From Protula sp. h YS-2021 (lineage: Eukaryota; Annelida; Polychaeta; Sabellida; Serpulidae), in NCBI GenBank assembly GCA_949752745.1, contig OX457029.1, forward strand, positions 43,572,500 to 43,636,499: 64,000 nt of DNA, written 5' to 3'. The translations under genes were made by a program, and so were the position numbers. The notes below the pieces were generated by a model. That model was not told where the DNA came from, searched no databases, and saw only the letters and a list, made by a program, of their open reading frames with translations. This document shows positions 26,523-40,800 of the stretch, one piece after another (the first letter of the stretch is position 1; every line of letters starts with the position of its first letter).

Positions 26523-29500
26523 AGCAAAACAACGTTTCTGTAAGAGTCAGAACTTTTAACATGGCTTGTAAAACAGGTGAAGGGAGAAAAAGAAAAAAAT
26601 TAGCTGGATGGGACTTGAACTCACGATCTTGTGATTATCGGTCCAACGCGCTACCGACTTGCACAAGACGCGTCCACATCTCATGACTGGTGAAGAAGCA
26701 CGTATCAAGTACAAGCACATTGTATGTGTGTTAGGGCTGTGAACCGGTTCGGAAAACTGAACCGTGGTTCGAACCCGTTTTCTAACACAAAAACCGGTTT
26801 TAATCGGTTTTTTGTCATGAGACATGTTATTGGCCAAAAATAAGAGTGATTTTATTTATCACATTAAAAACGTGGGTATAACTTCCTAAGCAGGACTTTT
26901 GTTTTGCTATGTATACAAATCGGCTTTTTTCGTAAAAATCAGCAGTTGGAATCGCATTGAGTTTCTGCTTCAATTTTCGGCTAAAATAATTCAGCGTTCA
27001 ACAATTTCAAATTTTCCAATTCCTTTGGCCAAACACAAAAACATAGGCATCAGAGATGCAAAGCCCCCAGCCCGCGCCAACAAGTCGCAACAAATTAAGT
27101 TCAGCGGGCCATAAGTCCGACATTTTTCGGTCGATCAAACTGAAACTTGACGTTCCACATCTTCAATATATATTCTTTCACTGTGTAAAGTTTCATAGCT
27201 TTATATCAAAGCGTTCATGTCGAAGTGACGCGTACAATGTCGCCTGTATGAAAGTGCAACACGAAAAATTGCCCAAGTTCAAAGGGCCGTAATTTCGACA
27301 AATTGGCCGATCAAACCGAAATGTTTTGTTAACATGCCGCACGAAAGATGGTGTGTAAAATAAAACGTGAAACAACGAAATCCATTTTTGACTTTACGTT
27401 GTGTTTTGCAGGCACAATCGCCAAAAGTAAACGAATATAAATAACAAGTTTGTCCAAGGACAAAGTCCCAGCTTACGAAAAGCAATAAGACCCATTCCAG
27501 CGTGCATAAGCGAAGGAATTTCCCTGAAATATCAAGCCTCAAAAGATGAGACGGCAAAGAGCTAGCTCAATAATTAATTTAGCACCGGACCAGAACATAG
27601 ATCGATAAATGCATACAAAGATTTCTTACCCAGAAAAATGGGGAACAGATTTTTTGTATATCTGGTAGACCGGATAGTTCGCCATAGATGCCTTCAAACA
27701 ACGCTCGCATTTCGGACCAGTGCGCATATTTATGTAACTTGCCTCGATGCGCGGTTCCAATTCAGACAAGTGCGCATGTTTATTTAATTTGCGTTGATGC
27801 GCGGCTCTCTTTTTGGAACAGTGCACATGTTTATTTAACTTAATAAAGATTAATGCGCGGTTCTTATTCCAGACCAATGCGCATGTTCATTTTACTTTCG
27901 TACTTATTTTGGACAAGTGCACAAGTTTCCTTAGGTTGTCTTGATGCGTGGGTCACAACTTTCGTACATTATCGCCCAATGTTCCCTATTACCGCCCACC
28001 CGAAAAATATTATATTTATCATATTATCGGGTCCTAGAATTGTTTTCTGCACTTTTAAAGCGAAAATTACAACTTTCTTGCATTATCGCCCAATATTCCC
28101 TATTATCGCTTACCCGAAAAATATCACATTTATCATATTTTCGGGTCATAGAATTGATTCCTGCACTTTTAAAGCGAAAATTACAATTTTCTTGCATTAT
28201 CGCCCAATGTTCCCTATTATCGCCGACACGAAAAATATCATATTTATCATATTTTCGGGTCATAGAATTGATTATTGCACTTTTAAAGCAAAAATTACAA
28301 CTTTCTTACATTATCGCCCAATGTTCCCTATTATCGCCCACACGAAAAATATCACATTTATCATATTTTCGAGTCATAGAATTGTTTCCTGCACTTTTAA
28401 AGCGAAAATTACAACTTTCTTGCACTATCGCCCAATGTTCCCTATTATCGACCACCCGAAAAATATCATATTTATCATATTTTCGGGTCACAGAAATGAT
28501 TCCTGCACTTTTAAAGATAAATATTACAATTTTCTTACATTATCGCCCAATATTCCCTATTATCGCCCACCCGAAAAATATCACATTTATCATATTTTCG
28601 GGTCATAGAATTGATTCCTGCACTTTTAAAGCGAAAATTACAACTTTCTTGCATTATCGCCAAATATTCCCTATTATCGTCCATCCGAAAAATATCATAT
28701 TTATCATATTTTCGGGTTATAGAATTGATTCCTGCTCTTTTAAAGCGAAAATTACAATTTTCTTGCATTATCGCCCAATGTTACCTATTATCGCCCACAC
28801 GAAAAATATTATATTTATCATATTTTCGGGTCCTAGAATTGTTTCCTGCACTTTTAAAGCGAAAATTACAACTTTCTTGCACTATCGCCCAATGTTCCCT
28901 ATTATCGACCACCCGAAAAATATCATATTTATCATATTTTCGGGTCACAGAAATGATTCCTGCACTTTTAAAGATAAATATTACAATTTTCTTACATTAT
29001 CGCCCAATATTCCCTATTATCGCCCACCCGAAAAATATCATATTTATCATATTTTCGGGTCATAGAATTGATTCCTGCACTTTTAAAGCGAAAATTACAA
29101 CTTTCTTGCATTATCGCCAAATATTCCCTATTATCGTCCATCCGAAAAATATCATATTTATCATATTTTCGGGTTATAGAATTGATTCCTGCTCTTTTAA
29201 AGCGAAAATTACAATTTTCTTGCATTATCGCCCAATGTTACCTATTATCGCCCACACGAAAAATATTATATTTATCATATTTTCGGGTCCTAGAATTGTT
29301 TCCTGCACTTTTAAAGCGAAAATTACAACTTTCTTGCTTTATCGCCCAATATTCCCTGTTATCGCCCACCCGTAAAATATCACATTGATCATATTTTCGG
29401 GTCATAGAATTGATTCCTGCACTTTTAAAGCAAAAATTACAACTTTCTTGCATTATCGCCCAATGTTCCCTATTATCGCCCACACGAAAAATATCACATT

Positions 29501-32500
29501 TATCATATTTTCGGGTCATAGAATTGATTCCTGCTCTTTCAAAGCGAAAATTACAACTTTCTTACATTATCGCCCAATGTTCCCTATTATCGCCCACACG
29601 AAAAATATTATATTTATCATATTTTCGGGTCCTAGAATTGTTTCCTGCACTTTTAAAGCGAAAAATACAACTTTCTTGCTTTATCACCCAATATTCCCTG
29701 TTATCGCCCACCCGTAAAAATATCACATTGATCATATTTTCGGGTCACAGAATTGATTCCTGCACTTTTAAAGCGAAAATTACAACTTTCTTGCATTATC
29801 GCCCAATGTTCCCTATTATCGCCCACACGAAAAATATCACATTTATCATATTTTCGGGTCATAGAATTGATTCCTGCACTTTTAAAGCGAAAATTACAAC
29901 TTTCTTGCATTATCGCCCAATGTTCCCTATTAACGCCCATCCAAAAAATATCATATTTATCATATTTTCGGGACATAGAATTGATCCCTGCACTTTTAAA
30001 GCGAAAATTACATTTTTCTTGCATTATCGCCCAATATTCCCTATTATCGCCCATCCGAAAAATATCATATTTATCATATTTTCGGGTTATAGAGTTGTAT
30101 TCTGCTCTTTTAAAGCGAAAATTACAATTTCTTGCATTATCGCCCAATATTCCCATTATCGCCCACACGAAAAATATTATATTTATCATATTTTCGGGTC
30201 CTAGAATTGTTTCCTGCACTTTTAAAGCGAAAAATACAACTTTCTTGCTTTATCACCCAATATTCCCTGTTATCGCCCACCCGTAAAATATCACATTGAT
30301 CATATTTTCGGGTCACAGAATTGATTCCTGCACTTTTAAAGCGAAAATTACAACTTTCTTGCATTATCGCCCAATGCTCCCTATTATCGCCCACACGAAA
30401 AATATCACATTTATCATATTTTCGGGTCATAGAATTGATTCCTGCACTTTTAAAGCGAAAATTACAACTTTCTTGCATTATCGCCCAATGTTCCCTATTA
30501 TCGCCGACACGAAAAATATCATATTTCTCATATTTTCGGGTCATAGAATCGATTATTGCACTTTTAAAGCGAAAATTACAACTTTCTTACATTATCGCCC
30601 AATGTTCCCTATTATCGCCCACACGAAAAATATTATATTTATCATATTTTCGGGTCCTAGAATTGTTTCCTGCACTTTTAAAGCGAAAATTACAACTTTC
30701 TTACTTTATCGCCCAATATTCCCTGTTATCGCCCACCCGTAAAATATCACATTGATCATATTTTCGGGTCACAGAATTGATTCCTGCACTTTTAAAGCCA
30801 AAATTACAACTTTCTTGCATTATCGCCCAATGTTCCCTATTATCGCCCATCCAAAAAATATCATATTTATCATATTTTCGGGACATAGAATTGATCCCTG
30901 CAATTTTAAAGCGAAAATTACAACTTTCTTGCATTATCGCCCAATATTCCCTATTATCGCCCATCCGAAAAATATCATATTTATCATATTTTCGGGTTAT
31001 AGAGTTGATTCCTGCTCTTTTAAAGCGAAAATTACAACTTTCGTACATTATCGCCCAATGTTCCCATTATCGCCCACACGAAAAATATTATATTTATCAC
31101 ATTTTCGGGTCCTAGAATTGTTTCCTGCACTTTTAAAGCGAAAATTAAAACTTTCTTGCATTATCGCCCAATATTCCCTATTATCGCCCATCCGAAAAAT
31201 ATCACATTTATCATATTTTCGGGTCATAGAATTGATTCCTGCACTTTTAAAGCGAAAATTACAACTTTCTTTCATTATCGCCCAATGTTCCCTATTATCG
31301 CCGACACGAAAAATATCATATTTTTCATATTTTCTGGTCATAGAATCGATTATTGCACTTTTAAAGCGAAAATTACAACTTTCTTACATTATCGCCCAAT
31401 GTTCGCTATTATCGCCCACACGAAAAATATTATATTTATCATATTTTCGGGTCCTAGAATTGTTTCCTGCACTTTTAAAGCGAAAATTACAACTTTCTTA
31501 CTTTATCGCCCAATATTCCCTGTTATCGCCCACCCGTAAAATATCACATTGATCATATTTTCGGGTCACAGAATTGATTCCTGCACTTTTAAAGCCAAAA
31601 TTACAACTTTCTTGCATTATCGCCCAATGTTCCCTATTATCGCCCTCACGAAAAATATCACATTTATCACATTTTTGGGTCATAGAATTGATTTCTGCAC
31701 TTTTAAAGCGAAAATTACAACTTTCTTGCATTATCGCCCAATGTTCCCTATTATCGCCCATCCAAAAAATATCATATTTATCATATTTTCGGGACATAGA
31801 ATTGATCCCTGCACTTTTAAAGCGAAAATTACAACTTTCTTGCATTATCGCCCAATATTCCCTATTATCGCCCACACGAAAAATATCACATTTATCATAT
31901 TTTCGGGTCATAGAATTGATCCCTGCACTTTTAAAGCGAAAATTACAACTTTCTTGCATTATCGCCCAATGCTCCCTATTATCGCCCACACGAAAAATAT
32001 CACATTTATCATATTTTCGGGTCATAGAATTGATTCCTGCTCTTTTAAAGCGAAAATTACAACTTTCTTGCATTATCGCAAAATGTTCCCTATTATCGCC
32101 CATCCGAAAAATATTATATTTATCATATTTTCGGGTTATAGAATTGATTCCTTCTCTTTTAAAGCGAAAATTACAACTTTCGTACATTATCGCCCAATGT
32201 TCCCTATTATCGCCCACACGAAAAATATTATATTTATCATATTTTCGGGTCCTAGAATTGTTTCCTGCACTTTTAAAGCGAAAATTACAACTTTCTTGCT
32301 TTATCGCCCAATGTTCCCTGTTATCGCCCATCCGTAAAATATCACATTGATCATATTTTCGGGTAACAGAATTGATTCCTGCACCTTAAAAGCGAAAATT
32401 ACAACTTTCTTGCATTAAAGCCCAATGTTCCCTATTATCGCCCACACGAAAAAATCACATTGATCATATTTTCGGGTCATAGAATTGATTCCTGCACTTT

Positions 32501-34753
32501 TTAAGCGAAAATTACAATTTTCTTACATTATCGCCCAATATTCCCTATTATCACCTATCCGAAAAATATCACATTTATCATATTTTCGGGTCAAAGAATT
32601 GATCCCTGCACTTTTAAAGCGAAAATTACAACTTTCTTGCATTATCGCCCAATGCTCCCCATTATCGCCCACACGAAAAATATCATATTTATCATATTTT
32701 CGGGTCATAGAATTGATTCCTGGTCTTTTAAAGCGAATATTACAACTTTCTTGCATTATCGCAAAATGTTCCCTATTATCGCCCACCCGAAAAATATTAT
32801 ATTTATCATATTTTCGGGTCCTAGAATTGTTTCCTGCACATTCAAAGCGAAAATTACAACTTTCTTGCTTTATCGCTCAATGTTCCCTATTATCGCCCAC
32901 TTGAAAATATCATAGAAATGACCTACTGACAACAAAATTACTGAAAAATCCAACCAAAAGTACTTGCATGTAACATATTGTGCCCATCTGCAAATTGAAA
33001 CTGCTTTTTTAAGAAGAAAAATGGAAATTTCCATTTTTTCAAAAGCTGCAAACTTCGAAGCTCAGTAGATTCAAAAATAAGGCGAATGTTCAAAAATCCA
33101 AAAATTTACTTTTTTCACCCCTTAGTTCTAGTTTCTTCATAACAAATTTCGGAATCTTCCGATGAAAAATGAGGGACTAGATAGATTTTTTCGTATTTTG
33201 CCAAAATTGGCAATAAAATCGCCAAAAATGGTTTAAACCAAAAAATAAAAAAAATTCCTAATGCAGTAGAAGGTTAAAAACTCGCGTTTAAAATTTGGCA
33301 CGAATCGGATGAAAAATAAAAAAGATATTCCACTTTAACTACTTTGTTAAGAAAAAAAAATGGAAATTTGCCAATTTTTAGAAGTTGCAAACTTTGAAGC
33401 TCAGTAGATTCAAAAATAAGGCGAAATTCAAAAATCGAAAAAAATTCTTTTTTCACCCCTTAGTTCTAGTTTCTTCATGAAAAATTTCGGAATCTTCCGA
33501 TGAAAAATGAGGGACTAGATAGGTTTTTTCGTATTTTGCCCAAATTGGCAATAAAATCGCCAAAAATGGTTTAAACCAAAAAATAAAAAAATTACTAATG
33601 CAGTAGAAGGTTAAAAACTCGTGTTAAAATTTGGTACGAATCGGATAAAAAAAAAAAAATTCCATTTTAACTACTTTGTTAAGAAAAAAAAATTGGAAAT
33701 TTGCCAATTTTTAGAAGTTGCAAACTTTGAAGCTCAGTAGATTCAAAAATAAGGCGAAATACAAAAATCGAAAAAAGTACTTTTTTTACCCCTTAGTCCT
33801 AGTTTCTTCATAAAAAATTTCGGAATCTTCCGATGAAAAATGAGGGACTAGATAGGTTTTTTCGTATTTCGCCAAAATTGGCAATAAAATCGCCAAAAAT
33901 GGTTTAACCGCAAGAATAAAAATATTTCCTAATGCAGTAAAGGGTTAGGAACTCGTGTTTAAAATTTGGTAAGAATCGGATAAAAAATAAAAAAGTTATT
34001 CCACTTTTAACGGTCGCGGGACGGACGGACGGACAGACGGACGACACTTGCCCCCATCTGTATAGTCCTGTTGGCTAAAAAGCCAACTGGGCTAAAAAAA
34101 AAGACATCGGATCAAAAATGTAGGACGAGATACATTTTAAATTTTTTTCTTCAAAAATTCCCCAAAAAATTAAAAAATCACCCGATCGACTAGAAAAGCA
34201 CAAGCCGTATGCACGACACTTTAGGGGTGCCTCATACCAAAAATAAATCACATCGGGTCAAAAATGTAGGAGGAGACACATTTTAAATTTTTTTCTTCAA
34301 AAATTCCCCTAAAATTCAAAAATCACCCGATCGACTAAAAAAGCACAAGCCGTATGCACGACTCCTTAGGGATGCCTCACACCAAAAATAAATGACATCG
34401 AATCAAAATTGTAGGAGTAGATGCATTTTGAATTATTTTCGAAAATTTTGCTTTAAAAATTCCCCAAAAATACAAAAATTGCGCGATCGACTAAAAAAGC
34501 ACAAGCCGTATGCACGACCCTTTAGGGGTGCCTCATACCAAAAATAAATGACATCGGGTCAAAAATGTAGGAGGAGATACATTTTAAAATTTTTTCTTTA
34601 AAAATTCGCCAAAAATTCAAAAATCACCCGATCGACTAGAAAAGCACAAGCCGTATGCACGACCCCTTAGGGATGCCTCACACCAAAAATAAATGACATC
34701 GGATCAAAATTGTAGGAGGAGATGCATTTTGAACCAAAGTTTACTAAATAAAC

Positions 34754-34808
<55 letters not shown>

Positions 34809-37800
34809 GGACACCGCCCGCAAACCGATAGGAATACCCCAGCTTACGTGTAACGTAAGCTGGGCTAAAAAAGAGAGGAAAACTCTGAAACGCATACTGT
34901 TAGGCCAAAAAATGAAGAACTTTGTTTCTGAACATAACTTTTTCATAATTTTAATACACAAAAACGATTTTTCCCGGGTGGAAGCTACCCGAAAAGGGAT
35001 GTTGGAGAGGTTGGGTTTTGACGATTCAGGTATTTACCGACATTTACATAATTTTACAAAATTGTTAAAATTCCACCATTGCGGCATTTTTTTTTTTTTT
35101 TTGTCATTTGCGAAAAAAAAAGCAAAGTCCAGGTGGAGAAGCACCTAAGAAACTTTTGATTAAAATTTTATAACTCTTTGAAGAAGACTGAGAGAAATGA
35201 ATGGTGTGACAATTCAGTTATTTACTACCACTTATTCCAGTTTTTGCCAAACTTCAAAATTCCGCCATTTCCGCAGTTTTCGGCGAACTGCGAAAAGAAT
35301 TTACAACCTGGTAGGCGAACCCCTGGGAAACATCCCTGCGTAACATCCAAACGATTGGAGTAAAACTAGGAGTAGCATTTTAAAATGGGTCAAAACGGAC
35401 ACAAAAAGTGCCGCCATTTTGTCAGTTTTTCGTCAATCGTCAAAAAAGTAAAACCCAGGTGGGGGGACCAACCAGGGAACATTCCTGCGTAATATCAAAA
35501 CGAGTGGAGCAAAACTGTAGGAGGAGTAGCATTTTAAAGAAAAAGTTTAACATACGCAGATACATTTAAGCCCTCTATAGTGATACGACTACCCAGTCCG
35601 ACAAAGTCGGCCGGGTTAAAAAACCGGAAAAAAAACGGTTTTTCATTTTCGAACCGATTAACTGAACCGCGAAAATAAAAAACCGCAGTTTTCAGGTGAA
35701 CCGGTTTAACCGCACAGCCCTAGTGTGTGTGTGTGTGTGTGTTTTTTTTGTTTTTTTTTGTTTTTTTTTTTGTTTTTTTTTTTGTTTTTTGCAATCTGAC
35801 CGTTTTTGGCCAATACTTAGCCCGGTTTATGCTCAACCCGCAGACACACCGACTCATGAAGTTGACCAATGCTGACAACGAGTTGCTTGTCCGCGAGTTG
35901 ACCAATTACCATTTAGCCCAGTTTCTGTCCTATAGCCAGACATAACAAGAAGGTCAGTGAAAATGAATATGTCCCCCGCCGGCGTACAATCGCTGTATTT
36001 GATTTTGTTAGGTTGGACTACAACCCTCAAGCAATTCGTATCATATTCAGGAATATATGTTAACAAAGTCACTCAAGTGCTCAAAGACTGTGAATTTTCA
36101 AAGTCCAGCCGGGCCAATGTCCTCGGGCAGACGTGGCTCATTTACAATACCAATTCTTGTTAGAACCCATACTACCTATGTGTAAAATATTTTGACAATC
36201 AATCAAGAAATGTAAGCGTGAGTGTGTTAACAAACTCAAGTGCTCAAGGAATGTGCAATTTTTTAAAGTCTACCTGGTCCGACCTATCTCATTTATAAGA
36301 CTAACCCTTGTCATCGCCCACACTACGTATATATAAAATATTTCGACAATCGATTAAAAAATGTTGGCTTCATGGCGTTAAACTCACTCAAGTGCTCAAA
36401 GACTGTAAATTTTTTAAGTCCAGCTGGGCCAACGTCCTCGGGCCGACATGGCTCATTTACAATACCAAACCTTGTTGGTTCCAATACTACTAATAGTTAA
36501 GATATCTTATAAATCGATGGAGAAATCTAGGCTTGAATGTGTTAACAAACTCATTCTAATATGTAAGGGTTGTGAAAATTTCTGAAGATCAGCTGGATCA
36601 ATGTCCTTGGGTCAATAGAGCTCATTTACAATAACGACCTTTGTTGGTTCCAAACTTCCTTTATGTAAAAGATTTCAACAATCGATCCAGAAATGTAGGC
36701 TTGAGTGTGTTAATAAACTCATTCAAATAAGGATTGGGAAACTTTTAAAGTGCAGCTGAGCCAATGACCTCGGGCCGACATGGCTCATTTACAATACCAA
36801 CATTTGTTGGTTCCACTACTGCCTTTATCTTGTCAATCGATGCAGAAATGTAGTCTTGATTGTGTTAACAAACTCATTGCAGTATGTAAGGGTTGTGAAA
36901 ATTTCTGAAGTTCAGCTGGGCCAATGTCCTAGGGCCGACAGGGCTCATTTACAATACCGACCCTTGTTGGTTCTAATACTTCCTATATGTAAAAGATTTT
37001 AACAATCGATCCAGAAATGTAGGCTTGAGTGTGTAAACAAACTCATTCAACTGAGCAAGGATTGTCCTTGGGCCCGACATGGCTCATTTACAATACCGAT
37101 CCTTGTTCGTTCCAGCACTACCCATATATAGAATCTTAACAATCGGTCGAAAAAATGTAGGCTTGAGTGTGTTAACAAAAAAGGTGTCGACAGACGGACA
37201 GACAGACCCGAAAACTATAGTCAACCGGCGGGGGACTAATAAAAGCCTGACGCAAGAGCTTGAGGGTCTTAAGGGGAACATTTCTAACAAATTTCAACGC
37301 AATCGGGCCGAATTTGTAGGAAGAGAGGCGTTTCTTTTTTCACCTTTTCCCGATTTCGGCCAATTTTTGCCAAATCGCCAAAAAAAAAAAAACAATACGA
37401 CCTATATGGAGGATTACCAGAGGAACAGTTCTGCAATTTCAAAACAATCGGACCAGAAAAGTAAAAAGAGTAGCATTTTGTAGCATAATTTTTTTACAGA
37501 CACCACATAACGAAAGACAGATGCCACACAAGTGATATGTATAGATCACCGGCAAATAGTCAACTAGGCTGAATAGCATCTCGAAAAATTTTAACTTTTG
37601 TAGGATACAAATCATACGAGTACCTGTAAAGAGTGCTAGAAGCAACGCTAAAACCTTTCGTCTCTCGAGTTAACATAAACATCACCTGAAAAAAAAAAGA
37701 ATAGTCGAAACACTATACATATTGGGATACTGAAAAATCCTATACTTTTAGTACTTTTCTTCGTAAAAACGCTTTACTCAACGACGAAACTTTTAATACA

Positions 37801-40800
37801 CTGTAGTATAATTTAATAGACAATCATTACACACATAATTTTGCCTCGTCACACTTTGTCAGTAGTTTGTCAAGAACTTGTCAGTTGATTGTCAAGTTTG
37901 ACCTCGTCAGGGTCCTGACGAATTTCTGACCAATGCCTCGTCACACACTGACAAATACGTGTCGCTATCTTGTCAGAAACTTGTCACAAATTTGTCAAGT
38001 ACTGCGTCACCATGACGTCAAATCCTTTTCAAAACAAGTGAAAACACACGGACATCCTTTTTAGATTTCTTAGGTTTTAATGAATATTACTAGAAGTTTT
38101 AAATTATCGCGTCTTAAAAACATGTTTAATGGATAAACCATGATGTAAGTGCATGCATCATAGTCTCTGCATGTTTTGAAATAAGTTGTGACGTTTGTAA
38201 AATGCTTGTGAAATTTGTGAAAATAGTATTATCGCCCACTGTTGCAATGTATTATGTATATTGTGTACTTACTGGCCGGTAATCAAACAGGATATTGGAT
38301 TCGATTATTTTAATGTTTATTATAACAAAACCTGATGGTATCACTATCAAAATAACAACTGATGGTACAAATATCAAAATCTGCAGCTTATGCGTTCGTA
38401 AGTAAACCACCATGTGCAATACATTATATACTACAATGCAGCAAAACTTGTCAGCAACTTGTCATAAAATTGTCGGAAACTTGTCACAAGTTCGTCAACG
38501 TGACCAATTTGATGTGAACGGACTGCCCTGGGAATTTCATGCCTTAAGATGCTTCCGCCTCTAAAACTTAATCTTTTAGAAAGCAACCCAATTCAGTCGT
38601 CATTTCAGAAATCAGTAAATAAATATATCAGTTAATAAATAAAAAATATAAGAATTTTATTGATATGATATATCATCAAAAATCAGCTAGCGAAATTAGT
38701 AAAAAAATCCTCTTTGTCACAATATCATTATAATATTCGTGATTTAATCAAAATTATTAAATGGCAATTTTTTGCGAAATGGATTCTCAGTAAGAAGAAT
38801 GCTTTCTGTGCCTTTTCTGCTTTTTCTGCTGATGTAAGTGCACTTTGGGTACGGTTGCATACAGTGAAAGAGGTAAGGGGTTAGTGTTGTGTTGAGATCC
38901 GACATTAGATGATGGAAGTGGGGGGGGGGGGGGGGTGACGGTTTTCAAAAACAATGAAATAGGGAATTGACGACGTGGCGACCACCTTTCATATGTTTCT
39001 TATAAAAAAATACCATGGCACAACTCATTACAAGCGACAACCTTCAAGATCCGGATAAAAAGAGGTACAGGAAAACCTGTTTTAGCCATCCCCTTCCGGA
39101 ATCAGATAGTAGTTAAAGTAGTACAAAATTTAAAACTTTGTACACAGGAGAGGCAGGAGGTGGAAAAGGATGGCAGGGAAGGGGTGGGGATGGTCTAACA
39201 TTTGTTTTTGTTGACAAAAACAAAAAACAATGGCTGCCTAATAAAAGAGTTTGACATGTTCGGGTATTCTGATATTGGTGTGCATTGGCCACTCTAGTAT
39301 AATTAAATATTAATGTTTCAAGCTGGTAACAATGTCCCTGAACATTCTTATTATACTAGATTAACTTGAATTTGGCTGGCCACAATGTCCTTAGACAATG
39401 GTGTTAATCTAGATGTTTTCAAATCGTAATTATTTTGTCTAATATTCTTTATTCGGATAGTTCGTCAATCACTTGTCAATGATATTTTGATGAATTTGTG
39501 ACAAGATATTGACAAACTGTAAATTAGCATTTGACAAATACATGACAAGAAAATGACAAGCCAGTGACGAAGACAAATTTTTGACAAATTTATATTGTTG
39601 AGATAGGCATCGTCAGGTTGACGAGTTTAGGATCGTCAATCAATTTGACGAAGTTTTGACGAATTTTTGACAAATTGAGAAATTCAAAATGACGAGTTTA
39701 CGGCGAATTATTGACGAATTATTAGCATGACGAATTAATGACAAGCTGTAAACTGACGAATTAATGACAAATTTATGACAAAGTGTTGACGAATTTTTGA
39801 TTGGAATTGGTTGAATTGGGCATCGTCAAATGGACAAGGCAAACTAGTCAGTCTCTTGTCAGTTCGACAACTTTTCGACAAATTCTTGACAAAGGAATAT
39901 TATGTGTGCACATTTCAACAGAAAGCTTCAGTCTCTTATTTTCTGATAGTTTCAGTTATTACAGTTAAAAATTGTTTCAGTTCCATATCGTTATTCCATT
40001 TCCTTACAAAGTAAGCAATATTCTGTATGCATTTGCTAGAATTTTCACACATTCAGCCACATGTTCACATGCAAACGCCAGAATTTTTCATCAAACGCCT
40101 AAGTATGAATTAATCCAGTCAGTTACCATTTCATGCACTAAAATAGGCCTAAAGGAAAATTGCCTTGAATATTTTGGAATACTTGAAGCTCGTATCTGAG
40201 AACTTTTGCAACATTGTTTTCTGAGTGTCTGCTTGCAAACCGCATACATGTATACGGTTAATAATGAATAAGAGGATTCGAAGTTTCGCCCACGAGATTT
40301 ACGAAAAAAAGGAGTCCAGTTTTGAGTGGAGAGAAACTTAGAAACATTGAATTCAATGGAGAAATACATCATAATCCTGCAAGTTTCCTCCACGCAGTCG
40401 AGCATGCGCAGTCGAAACCGTGAACCTAGTCCCAGCGGAACCTTTCTGTCTTAATAGGACCGCAAAAGTCATCTATGACTAGTGTGAATTGGCTTATCCG
40501 CTTAAACGAGCGCAGCAAAGAGATCTTCAGAAACCAACATCGTACTAGTGGGAGAACAAACGGTTACAGTTGACAGAAATTGGTGAAATTGAAGAGAACA
40601 TCTTCCGTGGCTGAAAACAATTTTTATTTGTGAAGTATCGCAAAATAAGGAATATTTGAGTGAACAGGGTTGGACAATTTACATCTGGTTTGTTAAGTTT
40701 GTTTAGAACCGGACATCTGTTGTCACCAATTACGATCTACCCTGACCAAATCTATCTCCTCTCCCTCTCTTGTCTTGTTTGGATATGAGCTCTTTGGTGC

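Larger units (their letters stand above)
27450..34868. mobile_element. Helitron/HINE-like composite element, large copy of family A
   Basis: The left end has TGTCCAAGGACAAAGTCCCA followed by GCTTACG. The right end is a perfect 12-bp hairpin, CCCAGCTTACGT / ACGTAAGCTGGG with loop GTA (34838-34864), followed by CTAA. The left CCCAGCTTACG (27467-27477) is inverted relative to the right arm, as subterminal repeats are in Helentron-associated elements (family knowledge). Between them lie four array types: 55-bp, 114-bp, 335-bp and 147-bp units. A second terminus-like hairpin with CTAA at 34070-34095 suggests two fused or nested copies. No Rep/helicase coding is seen. A 1-kb relative lies at 41121-42145. 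Confidence 0.65.
26732..35722. mobile_element. Pair of hAT-like terminal inverted repeats enclosing 9 kb of nested repeats
   Basis: The left end TAGGGCTGTGAACCGGTTC (26732) faces the right end GAACCGGTTTAACCGCACAG then CCCTA (to 35722); the outer 10 bp, TAGGGCTGTG, are perfect inverted copies. Both flanks are GT-rich, so a target duplication cannot be judged. Subterminal CCGGTTTT and CGGTTTTTT words occur at both ends (26795-26815, 35620-35700). TAGGGCTGTG-type ends occur in hAT elements (family knowledge). No transposase lies inside. The interior holds the arrays listed separately, so this was probably a small element invaded later. Confidence 0.6.

Noticed and set aside
26600..26690. A genuine tRNA gene
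   Set aside because: Arms do not pair well; a SINE head is more likely.
27853..32904. Many overlapping open frames of 80-374 codons on both strands, giving 38-residue repeat proteins
   Set aside because: They are forced by a 114-bp satellite unit divisible by three. The same DNA gives open frames in two plus frames and one minus frame, and indels rather than codon conservation separate them.
27960..32915. A CRISPR array
   Set aside because: Units are contiguous without unique spacers, the unit is 114 bp, and the DNA is eukaryotic.
35971..37483. Open frames in the 36-37.5 kb block as genes
   Set aside because: They recur with the 160-bp unit and lack domains or splice support.
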